In this document: positions 1 to 4,899 of the stretch, piece by piece | Layout of the letters: every line of letters begins with the position of its first letter | How positions within the stretch are numbered: position 1 is the stretch's first letter | NCBI GenBank assembly: GCA_023437345.1 | Contig: JAEZGC010000195.1 | Coordinates: 1-5,111, forward strand | Length of the DNA: 5,111 nucleotides | Origin: Actinomycetes bacterium | GTDB lineage: Bacteria > Actinomycetota > Actinomycetes > Propionibacteriales > Propionibacteriaceae | Direction: 5' to 3' | Translations under genes and position numbers: made by a program | The notes under the pieces: model-generated | What the model saw: only the letters and a program-made list of their open reading frames with translations | Database searches by the model: none | What the model was told of the DNA's origin: nothing

Positions 1-1087
1 CTTCGCCGTGATGCGCCGCGTCCCGCTGCCGCCGCGCCTGCGGGCCGTCATCGAGGCCGAGTCGGGCTTCAACGACGCCCCCATCGTGCTGCTGGTCGCC
101 ACCGCGACGGCGATGTCGCTCGGCTCGTCGCAGAGTTCCCCGCCGCTGATGATCGCGCTCATCGTCCTGGAACTCGCCGGCGGCGTCGCGATCGGGATCG
201 CGCTGGGCTGGATCGGGATCCGGGTGCTGCGAGCCATCGAACTGCCCGCGTCGGGCCTGTACGTGCTGGCCGCGATCGGGTGGACGGTGCTCGCCTACGG
301 AGTGGCGTCCTCGATCCACCTGTCCGGCTTCGCCGCGGTGTACGTGGCCGCCGTCGTGCTGGGCAACGGATCGCTGCCGCACCGGCACGCCACCCGGTCG
401 TTCGCCGAGGGCCTCGGCTGGATCGCCCAGATCGGACTGTTCGTGATGCTCGGCATGCTCGCCGACCCCACCACCATCACCTGGCCGGAGGTGATCGGCG
501 GGGTGGTGGTGGGGGCCTTCCTCACCTTCGTGGCGAGACCGCTGTCGGTGGTGCTGTGCGTGGCCTGGTTCAAGGTGCCCTGGCGCGAGCAGGCGTTCAT
601 CTCGTGGGCGGGCCTGCGCGGCGCCGTCCCGATCATCATGGCGACCGTCCCGCTGGCGGCCGGCGCGCCCGCGGCGCACGCGATCTTCAACCTGGTGTTC
701 GCCTTCGTGGTGGTGTTCACCGTGCTGCAGTCACCCACGCTGCCGTGGGTGGCCCGCATCCTGCGCGTCTCCACCGGAGAGGACGCCACCGACGTCGACA
801 TCGAGTTCGCCCCGCTGGACACCATCAAGGCGGACATGATGCAGGTCCACGTCCCGCCCGGGTCGCGGCTCCACGGCGTCAGCGTCCGCGAGCTGCGGCT
901 GCCGCGCAACACTGTGGTGTCGCTGATCGTGCGGGGCGAGGAACCGTTCAGCCCCCGTCCGGACGACTTGATCAAGTCGGGCGACGACGTGCTGGTGGTG
1001 ACCCAGGCGGCTGACCGGCGCCGGGTGGAGCGGCGGTTCATCTCGATCTCGCGCTCTGGGCGGCTGGCCCGCTGGAAGGAGGAGTGA
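1..1087 (+). CDS. Potassium/proton antiporter (CPA1, NhaP2-like) with C-terminal RCK_C domain, 5' end outside window
   Basis: This is the C-terminal 361 or so residues of an integral membrane cation/proton exchanger that would swap K+ (or Na+) for H+ across the cytoplasmic membrane. The frame is open to the left edge (F-A-V-M-R-R...), so the GTG at 8 is internal and the true start lies upstream. Numbering from that GTG, the CPA1 motif E-S-G-F-N-D is at residues 18-23, with the Asn-Asp pair of the ion-binding helix at 22-23. Hydrophobic segments lie near 24-40, 48-75, 83-101, 136-152, 162-186 and 224-247, and the conserved G-L-R-G-A-V-P of the later core helices is at 202-208. Residues about 275-345 form a soluble TrkA_C/RCK_C domain ending in D-D-V-L-V-V. 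Such domains gate K+ transport, and in some Gram-positive relatives they bind c-di-AMP; whether this one does is unknown. The tail is basic. It converges on the next gene with 12 bases between stops. Confidence 0.93.
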   Translation, partial: FAVMRRVPLPPRLRAVIEAESGFNDAPIVLLVATATAMSLGSSQSSPPLMIALIVLELAGGVAIGIALGWIGIRVLRAIELPASGLYVLAAIGWTVLAYGVASSIHLSGFAAVYVAAVVLGNGSLPHRHATRSFAEGLGWIAQIGLFVMLGMLADPTTITWPEVIGGVVVGAFLTFVARPLSVVLCVAWFKVPWREQAFISWAGLRGAVPIIMATVPLAAGAPAAHAIFNLVFAFVVVFTVLQSPTLPWVARILRVSTGEDATDVDIEFAPLDTIKADMMQVHVPPGSRLHGVSVRELRLPRNTVVSLIVRGEEPFSPRPDDLIKSGDDVLVVTQAADRRRVERRFISISRSGRLARWKEE

Positions 1088-1099
1088 CCCGTCCTGGTC

Positions 1100-1669
1100 T
1101 CAGCCCTTCTTCTTGGTGGGCGTGGGACTCGGCGTCGGGCTCGCGGACGGCGTCGGCGACGGCTTCCTGGTGTCGGCGGGCAGGCAGACCGGCCCGTCAA
1201 CAGCTATCGAGGTGACCTCCGGGTTGGTGATCCGGGAGGAGTTCGAGCCGAGCAGAACGTCGACGACATGGTCGGCGCGGCCGTCGCCGCGGGCGGTCGC
1301 GTCCTTGAAGAAGCCGAGCAGCAACTTGACCTCGGGGTCGTCGGGCGAGTTGCCGACGATCACCGTGTTCTCCAGCCGCTCGTCGGTGTTGTTCACCTTG
1401 ATGACGCGGAAGTCGTAGGCGCGCAGGAACGTGGCGGTGTTCTTCGCCAACCCGCCCCGGGTGCCGCCGTTCAGCACCCGCACCTGGACGAACTCGGGGG
1501 TCAGCTGGTCGCCGACGTCGATGGCGACGCACGGGGTTGCCGGACGCGGCGGACGCGGCGCCGTCGCATGCTCCCAGCCCCAGACGGCGCCGTAGCCGAC
1601 GAAGGCGAGCAGCAGCAGCAGGGTCACCGGGGTCTTGAGGACCCTGACGATCTGCCTCACTGTCTGCAC
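1100..1669 (-). CDS. Membrane-anchored LytR C-terminal-domain protein with Pro/Ser/Thr-rich tail
   Basis: This is a 189-residue protein of the actinobacterial 'LytR C-terminal domain-containing' group. A short basic N-terminus precedes one membrane segment (about residues 14-32), which suggests a signal anchor with the rest outside the cell membrane. Residues about 60-142 match the LytR_C domain, with the typical opening V-R-V-L-N-G-G at 63-69 followed by G-L-A and an F-R-V-I strand. The catalytic LytR-CpsA-Psr phosphotransferase domain is absent, so it is probably not itself a teichoic-acid or glycopolymer ligase. Two cysteines (47 and 162) flank the domain and could form a disulfide. The tail (169-189) is a run of S-P/T-P units ending in K-K-K-G, typical of a wall-spanning or disordered linker. 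The GTG start is supported by AGGGAG five bases upstream (1675-1680). It lies 34 bases downstream of the 97-residue gene on the same strand, so the two are probably co-transcribed. Its molecular role is not known. Confidence 0.85.
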   Translation of the reverse strand: MQTVRQIVRVLKTPVTLLLLLAFVGYGAVWGWEHATAPRPPRPATPCVAIDVGDQLTPEFVQVRVLNGGTRGGLAKNTATFLRAYDFRVIKVNNTDERLENTVIVGNSPDDPEVKLLLGFFKDATARGDGRADHVVDVLLGSNSSRITNPEVTSIAVDGPVCLPADTRKPSPTPSASPTPSPTPTKKKG

Positions 1670-1703
1670 GCGCGCTCCCTGTGGCTGTCCAACCCGGACA
1701 AGC

Positions 1704-1997
1704 CTACTTGAGTTCCAGAACCCTGGCGTGCAGGGTCTGGCGCTGCTGCAGCGCGGCCCGGAGCGCGCGGTGCAGGCCGTCCTCGAGGTAGAGGTCGCCC
1801 TGCCAGGACACCACGTGGGCGAACAGGTCGCCGTAGAAGGTGGAGTCGTCCTCCAGCAGCTGCTCGAGGTCGAGCACCCGCTTGGTGGTGACCAGCTCGT
1901 CCAGCCGCAGCTGCTGCGGCGCGATGATCGCCCACTGCTTCTGGGTGTACCCGTGGTCGGGGTAGGGCCGGGTGTCGCCGACGCGCTTGAAGATCAC
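1704..1997 (-). CDS. Conserved actinobacterial 97-residue protein (often auto-labelled VapB-family antitoxin); function unclear
   Basis: This is a small soluble protein of a family that is strongly conserved in actinobacteria. I recall relatives being auto-annotated as VapB-family antitoxins, but no PIN-domain toxin lies on either side, and I see no typical AbrB-type or ribbon-helix-helix DNA-binding N-terminus. The conserved-looking core is R-L-D-E-L-V-T-T-K at 31-39, then E-D-D-S-T-F-Y-G-D at 49-57, then L-Y-L-E-D-G-L-H-R at 69-77 followed by a helix and a final strand (H-A-R-V-L-E-L). The D-G-x-H-R block placed between a strand and a helix resembles the ParB/sulfiredoxin fold signature, which is inference only. 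The GTG start gives the family-typical N-terminus M-I-F-K-R. No Shine-Dalgarno precedes it; instead a TAGACT -10 box sits exactly six bases upstream, so the mRNA is probably leaderless. The LytR_C gene follows 34 bases downstream. Confidence 0.82.
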   Translation of the reverse strand: MIFKRVGDTRPYPDHGYTQKQWAIIAPQQLRLDELVTTKRVLDLEQLLEDDSTFYGDLFAHVVSWQGDLYLEDGLHRALRAALQQRQTLHARVLELK

Positions 1998-2009
1998 GTC
2001 GTCAGTCTA
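1998..2009 (-). promoter_or_regulatory. Candidate leaderless -10 promoter for the 97-residue gene
   Basis: On the minus strand TAGACT (2009-2004) matches the actinobacterial TANNNT -10 element. It is followed by six bases (GACGAC) and then the GTG start at 1997, which places the predicted transcription start on the first base of the start codon. No Shine-Dalgarno is visible upstream of that GTG, and no convincing TTGACA-like -35 is seen. This implies the downstream pair can be transcribed independently of lysC, whose stop is only 65 bases away. Confidence 0.5.
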
Positions 2010-2062
2010 TGTCGGACGGATCCCGCCGCCGTTGCGGGCTCGGGGGAGTCTCGGCCGGGCAC

Positions 2063-2581
2063 TCAGCGGCCCGTACCGGCATAGACCACCGCGGTCTCGT
2101 CCGAGTCGAGCCCGAACGCGGTGTGCGCCGCCCGGACCGCCCGGTCGACGTCGTCGATCGCCACCACCACCGAGATCCGGATCTCCGAGGTGGAGATCAT
2201 CTCGATGTTCACCCCGGCCTCGGCCAGCGCCCTGAAGAAGCGCGCCGTCACGCCGGGGTGGGACCGCATCCCGACCCCGATCACCGACACCTTGCCGATG
2301 GCGTCGTTGTAGACGACATCGGCGAACCCGATCTCGGCCTGGGCGGCCCGCAGCGCGGCTATCGCCTTGCTGCCGTCGTTCTGCGGCAGGGTGAACGAGA
2401 TGTCGGTGCGCTTCTCGTGCTCGCGCGACACGTTCTGCACGATCATGTCGATGTTGATGTCGGCCTCGGCGACGGTGGTGAAGATCTGCGCCGCCTCACC
2501 GACCCGGTCGGGCACCCCGACGACTGTCACCTTCGCCTCGCTGCGGTCGTGCGCGACCCCGGAGATGAGCGGTTCCTCCAT
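2063..2581 (-). CDS. lysC: Aspartate kinase beta (regulatory) subunit from an in-frame internal start
   Basis: An ATG at codon 250 of lysC (2581-2579) opens an in-frame product of 172 residues beginning M-E-E-P-L-I-S-G-V. It consists only of the linker and the two ACT domains. A near-perfect Shine-Dalgarno, CAGGAGG (2593-2587), lies five bases before it and is stronger than needed for the coded Q-E-A-G residues. In Corynebacterium glutamicum and Bacillus subtilis type-II aspartokinases, such an internal start yields a separate beta subunit that pairs with alpha in an alpha2beta2 enzyme. The C. glutamicum beta subunit is also 172 residues and starts at the equivalent Met (M-E-E). The beta chain binds effector at the alpha/beta ACT interface and has no kinase activity of its own. 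This is sequence-supported but its expression is inferred. Confidence 0.85.
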   Translation of the reverse strand: MEEPLISGVAHDRSEAKVTVVGVPDRVGEAAQIFTTVAEADINIDMIVQNVSREHEKRTDISFTLPQNDGSKAIAALRAAQAEIGFADVVYNDAIGKVSVIGVGMRSHPGVTARFFRALAEAGVNIEMISTSEIRISVVVAIDDVDRAVRAAHTAFGLDSDETAVVYAGTGR

Positions 2582-3328
2582 GCCAGCCTCCTGATAGTTG
2601 ATGTCCCTGACCCAGGTGCCGGGGCGCTCCGAGAAGGACGACCTCACGTGCACCGGGACGTTCTCCCGCCTGGCGTACTCCACGCACCGCAGGTGGAGGA
2701 TCTTCGCCCCGTTCGCCGCGAGCTCCATCATTTCGTCGTAGCTGATGGCGGCGATCTGGCGGGCGCCTGGGACGATCCGCGGATCGGCGGTGAACACCCC
2801 GTCCACGTCGGTGTAGATCTCGCAGTACTCGGCGCCGAGCGCCCCGGCCAGGGCGACCGCGGTGGTGTCGGACGCGCCGCGCCCCAGCGTCGTGACGTCC
2901 TTCGAGGTCTGCGAGACGCCCTGGAACCCGGCGACGATCACTATGTCGCCCTCCTCCAGCGCCGACACGATCCGGCCGGGGGTGATGTCGATGATCCTGG
3001 CGTTGCCGTGGGTGCCGGTGGTGATCACCCCGGCCTGCGAGCCGGTGAACGAGCGCGCGGTGGCTCCCAGGTCGTTGATCGCCATCGCCAGCAGGGCCGC
3101 CGACATGCGTTCGCCGGCGGTCAGCAGCATGTCGAGCTCGCGGGGCCGCGGGTCGGGAGAGACCCGCATCGCGAGGTCCATCAGTTCGTCAGTGGTGTCG
3201 CCCATCGCAGAGATGACGACCACCACCTCGTTGCCGCGGGCCTGGGTGGCGACGATCCGGCGCGCCACGCGCTTGATGCTCTCGGCGTCGGCCACCGAGG
3301 ATCCGCCGAACTTCTGTACCACCCGCAC
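2063..3328 (-). CDS. lysC: Aspartate kinase (aspartokinase), alpha subunit
   Basis: This enzyme phosphorylates L-aspartate with ATP to give 4-phospho-aspartate. It is the committed cytoplasmic step toward lysine and diaminopimelate, threonine, methionine and isoleucine. The 421 residues equal the length of actinobacterial LysC-alpha. The amino-acid-kinase domain (1 to about 230) starts with V-V-Q-K-F-G-G-S-S-V (K6, G8, G9, S10), and has T-G-S-Q-A-G at 95-100, G-R-G-A-S-D-T-T at 149-156 and Y-T-D-V-D-G-V-F-T-A-D-P-R at 172-184. Two ACT domains follow (about 265-335 and 345-415), including S-E-I-R-I-S at 381-386 and the terminal V-V-Y-A-G-T-G-R. The ACT domains carry feedback control by lysine/threonine; Ser301, Ala279, Asp274 and Gly345 match C. 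glutamicum LysC as I remember it, while 311 is Ser rather than Thr and 320 is Ser rather than Arg. The GTG start is set by AGGAGG nine bases upstream. The usual downstream asd is absent. Confidence 0.97.
   Translation of the reverse strand: MRVVQKFGGSSVADAESIKRVARRIVATQARGNEVVVVISAMGDTTDELMDLAMRVSPDPRPRELDMLLTAGERMSAALLAMAINDLGATARSFTGSQAGVITTGTHGNARIIDITPGRIVSALEEGDIVIVAGFQGVSQTSKDVTTLGRGASDTTAVALAGALGAEYCEIYTDVDGVFTADPRIVPGARQIAAISYDEMMELAANGAKILHLRCVEYARRENVPVHVRSSFSERPGTWVRDINYQEAGMEEPLISGVAHDRSEAKVTVVGVPDRVGEAAQIFTTVAEADINIDMIVQNVSREHEKRTDISFTLPQNDGSKAIAALRAAQAEIGFADVVYNDAIGKVSVIGVGMRSHPGVTARFFRALAEAGVNIEMISTSEIRISVVVAIDDVDRAVRAAHTAFGLDSDETAVVYAGTGR
2587..2593 (-). promoter_or_regulatory. 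Internal ribosome binding site for the aspartokinase beta subunit
   Basis: CAGGAGG on the minus strand inside lysC sits five bases before the ATG at 2581. It matches the anti-Shine-Dalgarno over all seven bases or nearly so, and is placed to start the 172-residue ACT-domain product. Confidence 0.8.
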
Positions 3329-3337
3329 CTGTCGTGC

Positions 3338-3343
3338 CCTCCT
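3338..3343 (-). promoter_or_regulatory. Ribosome binding site of lysC
   Basis: AGGAGG on the minus strand with nine bases before the GTG at 3328. It decides the lysC start, which then gives the family-standard N-terminus leading straight into V-V-Q-K-F-G-G-S-S. Confidence 0.8.
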
Positions 3344-3376
3344 GCCGCTGCGCCCGGATCGGCCGGGCCGGGGACA

Positions 3377-3382
3377 ACACTA
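3377..3382 (-). promoter_or_regulatory. Weak candidate -10 element for lysC
   Basis: TAGTGT on the minus strand fits TANNNT and would start transcription near 3370, leaving a leader of about 40 bases that includes the lysC ribosome binding site. No good -35 hexamer is found at normal spacing. The short leader leaves no room for a lysine riboswitch. Confidence 0.3.
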
Positions 3383-3429
3383 ACCGTTGCCGCGGCGCGC
3401 CCGTCCGAACCACCCTGGGCGCTCACTGG

Positions 3430-3458
3430 GTGATCCGCCTGATCGTCCCCCGGATCAC
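3430..3458. promoter_or_regulatory. Operator-like inverted repeat in the divergent lysC / membrane-protein spacer
   Basis: A perfect 8-bp inverted repeat: GTGATCCG at 3430-3437 and CGGATCAC at 3451-3458, separated by 13 bases. The arm centres are 21 bp apart, two helical turns, so a dimeric regulator could contact both on one DNA face. The repeat centre (3444) is 62 bp before the predicted leaderless start at 3506 and about 74 bp before the candidate lysC start. It lacks a T-run, so it is not a terminator. The regulator is unknown. Confidence 0.45.
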
Positions 3459-3493
3459 TACCTGCCACCCTCCCCGGTCCGCCGTCCGGCGCC

Positions 3494-3505
3494 TACCATG
3501 GCTGG
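3494..3505 (+). promoter_or_regulatory. Candidate leaderless -10 promoter for the Pro-rich membrane protein
   Basis: TACCAT (3494-3499) fits TANNNT and is followed by six bases (GGCTGG) and then GTG at 3506, so the predicted transcript starts on the start codon. No Shine-Dalgarno precedes the GTG. No clear -35 is seen. The geometry is the same as that of the promoter before the gene at 1997. Confidence 0.5.
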
Positions 3506-3931
3506 GTGAGCACAAGTTGGCAGGGACAGCAGGAGCCCGAGCCGCAGTGGAACCAGCCCCCGTTCGCCCCCGGCTACTCCGAGCCCGAGCCGCCCGGGTA
3601 CGCCACCCCGCAGCAGCCCGGCTACTCCAACCCGCGGCCGTACCAGGCGACCCCGCCGCTGCCGGACGTGGTGACCGGGTCGGTCCTCGTCCCGCACGCC
3701 CAGATTCCCCCGCCTGGCGGGCTGGAGTCAGTGCTCCGCGTCCTGTCGGGCGTGCTGTGGCCGGTGGTGATCGCCATCCTGATATTCGGCGGCGGCCGCT
3801 GGTGGTTCGGCATCATCTTCGCGATCATCGCCAGCGGCATCCTCAAGCAGGTCACCGGTGAGCTGAAGCGCCGGCGCGTCCTCGGCGCGCGGGTGGTCCC
3901 GCCGTCGCCGGGACAGCCGGACCTGAGGTGA
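3506..3931 (+). CDS. Small Pro-rich membrane protein, function unknown
   Basis: A 141-residue protein I cannot assign to a characterised family. Residues 1-70 are rich in Pro, Gln, Glu and Tyr, and contain three tandem 8-residue units starting P-G-Y (22-29, 30-37, 38-45), typical of the disordered cytoplasmic arms of actinobacterial membrane proteins. Residues about 77-95 (V-L-R-V-L-S-G-V-L-W-P-V-V-I-A-I-L-I-F) and 99-114 form two short hydrophobic segments separated by a G-G-G-R-W turn, probably a membrane hairpin. A basic stretch (K-R-R-R at 121-124) follows, favouring both ends in the cytoplasm. The GTG start is chosen because the TACCAT box is six bases upstream; the ATG at 3498 reads only M-A-G-stop. 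Its stop overlaps the oxidoreductase start by four bases (GTGA), so the two are translationally coupled. Confidence 0.75.
   Translation: MSTSWQGQQEPEPQWNQPPFAPGYSEPEPPGYATPQQPGYSNPRPYQATPPLPDVVTGSVLVPHAQIPPPGGLESVLRVLSGVLWPVVIAILIFGGGRWWFGIIFAIIASGILKQVTGELKRRRVLGARVVPPSPGQPDLR
3569..3640 (+). repeat. Three tandem 24-bp units encoding P-G-Y octapeptides
   Basis: Units at 3569-3592, 3593-3616 and 3617-3640 encode PGYSEPEP, PGYATPQQ and PGYSNPRP. The DNA copies have diverged at several positions, so the repeat is kept at protein level more than at DNA level. It forms part of the disordered N-terminal arm. Confidence 0.7.
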
Positions 3932-4893
3932 CCGCCGCGATCCGCTGGGGGATCGCCGGCCCGGGACGGATCGCCGCGACGATGGCGGCAGAGTTCGCCG
4001 CCATCCCGGACGCCGAGCTGGTCGCCGTCGGTTCCCGCTCGGCGCAGCGGGCCGACGAGTTCGCCGCCCGGTTCGCGATCCCGCAGGCCTACGGCAGCTA
4101 CGACGACCTGTTCGCCGCCGATGTCGACGCGATCTACCTCGCCACGCCGCACGCCCAGCACACCGACCTCGCGCTCGCCGCGATCGCGGCCGGCAAGGCC
4201 GTCCTCGTGGAGAAGTCGTTCACCACGTCCGTCGCCGACACCCTCGCCGTGGTGGACGCCGCCCGCGCCGCCGGGGTGTTCGTCATGGAGGCGATGTGGA
4301 CGCGGTTCCTGCCGGCGATCGTCGAACTGCGCCGGATGGTGGCCGACGGCGAGCTGGGTGAGGTGCGGACGATCCAGGGCGACCTGATCGCGCGCCGGGA
4401 GTTCGATCCGGCGGACCGGCTGTTCGATCCCGGCCTGGGCGGCGGCGCCGTGCTCGACCTCGGGGTGTACGTGCTGTCGTTCGTCCAGCACCTGCTCGGC
4501 GTGCCGGACCGCGTCCACGCCACCGACGGGCTGCTGCCCAACGGGGTGGAGGGGGAGGCGGGGATCCTGCTCGGCTGGGACGACGGCAGGTTCGCCTCGC
4601 AGGTGGTCTCGTTCCGGGTTGCCGGGCCGGGCCGCCAGGTGGTGGCCGGCAGCCGCGGCTGGGTCGAGGTGCTGCCACGGTTCCACCGCGCCGAGACCCT
4701 GGTCTGGCACCCGCTGGACGGCCCGGAGCAGGAACGTCACTTCCCCAGGCGGGGCGCTGGCTACGGTCACGAGGTGGAGCATGTCAACGACTGCCTGCGG
4801 GCCGGCCTCACCGAGAGCCCGGTGATGCCGCTGGACGACACCATCGCCGTCCAGCGCCTGATGGCCGAGGTGATGCGCCAGCTGGGTCGCTGA
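3928..4893 (+). CDS. Gfo/Idh/MocA family oxidoreductase, dimeric dihydrodiol-dehydrogenase type
   Basis: A 321-residue cytoplasmic NAD(P)-dependent dehydrogenase. The N-terminal Rossmann domain (about 5-122) opens with W-G-I-A-G-P-G-R-I-A at 7-16. The C-terminal alpha/beta domain follows and ends with G-Y-G-H-E-V-E-H-V at 278-286 and S-P-V-M-P-L at 297-302. Overall it resembles mammalian DHDH (trans-1,2-dihydrobenzene-1,2-diol dehydrogenase, also a D-xylose dehydrogenase). Residues reported as important there, as I recall them, have counterparts: His75 and His78, Lys96 (in E-K-S, where E-K-P is usual), Trp124 in M-E-A-M-W-T-R-F, Asp177 and Tyr181 in D-L-G-V-Y. The true substrate is not predictable and is probably a sugar or polyol. 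Its GTG start lies in the GTGA overlap with the preceding gene and has no good Shine-Dalgarno, so re-initiation is likely. Its stop is six bases from that of the convergent RarD gene. Confidence 0.92.
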   Translation: MTAAIRWGIAGPGRIAATMAAEFAAIPDAELVAVGSRSAQRADEFAARFAIPQAYGSYDDLFAADVDAIYLATPHAQHTDLALAAIAAGKAVLVEKSFTTSVADTLAVVDAARAAGVFVMEAMWTRFLPAIVELRRMVADGELGEVRTIQGDLIARREFDPADRLFDPGLGGGAVLDLGVYVLSFVQHLLGVPDRVHATDGLLPNGVEGEAGILLGWDDGRFASQVVSFRVAGPGRQVVAGSRGWVEVLPRFHRAETLVWHPLDGPEQERHFPRRGAGYGHEVEHVNDCLRAGLTESPVMPLDDTIAVQRLMAEVMRQLGR

Positions 4894-4899
4894 AGCTGC

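Noticed and set aside
280..1200. Long open frames in other frames over the antiporter (244 and 301 codons)
   Set aside because: Composition is R/G/P- or S/T/R-rich without motifs, while the antiporter frame has unmistakable membrane helices and CPA1 motifs.
1686..1700. Small inverted repeat TGTCC-N5-GGACA between the 97-residue gene and the LytR_C gene
   Set aside because: Only five base pairs and no T-run; easily due to chance, and not convincing as a terminator or operator.
1704..1997. A complete VapBC toxin-antitoxin module
   Set aside because: No PIN-domain toxin on either side; neighbours are lysC and a LytR_C protein.
2021..2037. GC-rich potential hairpin between lysC and the 97-residue gene, as a terminator
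   Set aside because: A stem of about five pairs with no T-run on the lysC-transcript strand; this is expected in GC-rich DNA.
2009..3433. A 474-codon open frame on the plus strand opposite lysC
   Set aside because: It lies antisense to a clear aspartokinase; its protein is rich in R, G, D, H, P with no recognisable domain, as expected from GC-rich third-position bias.
3329..3505. Lysine riboswitch or attenuator upstream of lysC
   Set aside because: The probable leader is about 40 bases, far too short for the L-box fold; no leader peptide with lysine codons is seen.
3498..3509. ATG-initiated three-codon frame (M-A-G-stop) overlapping the GTG at 3506, a possible leader peptide
   Set aside because: The ATG falls in the TACCAT -10 box, so it would not be transcribed from the proposed start; no ribosome binding site precedes it.
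3622..4782. A 386-codon open frame on the minus strand opposite the oxidoreductase
   Set aside because: Antisense to two well-supported genes and of low-complexity, biased composition; no family resemblance.
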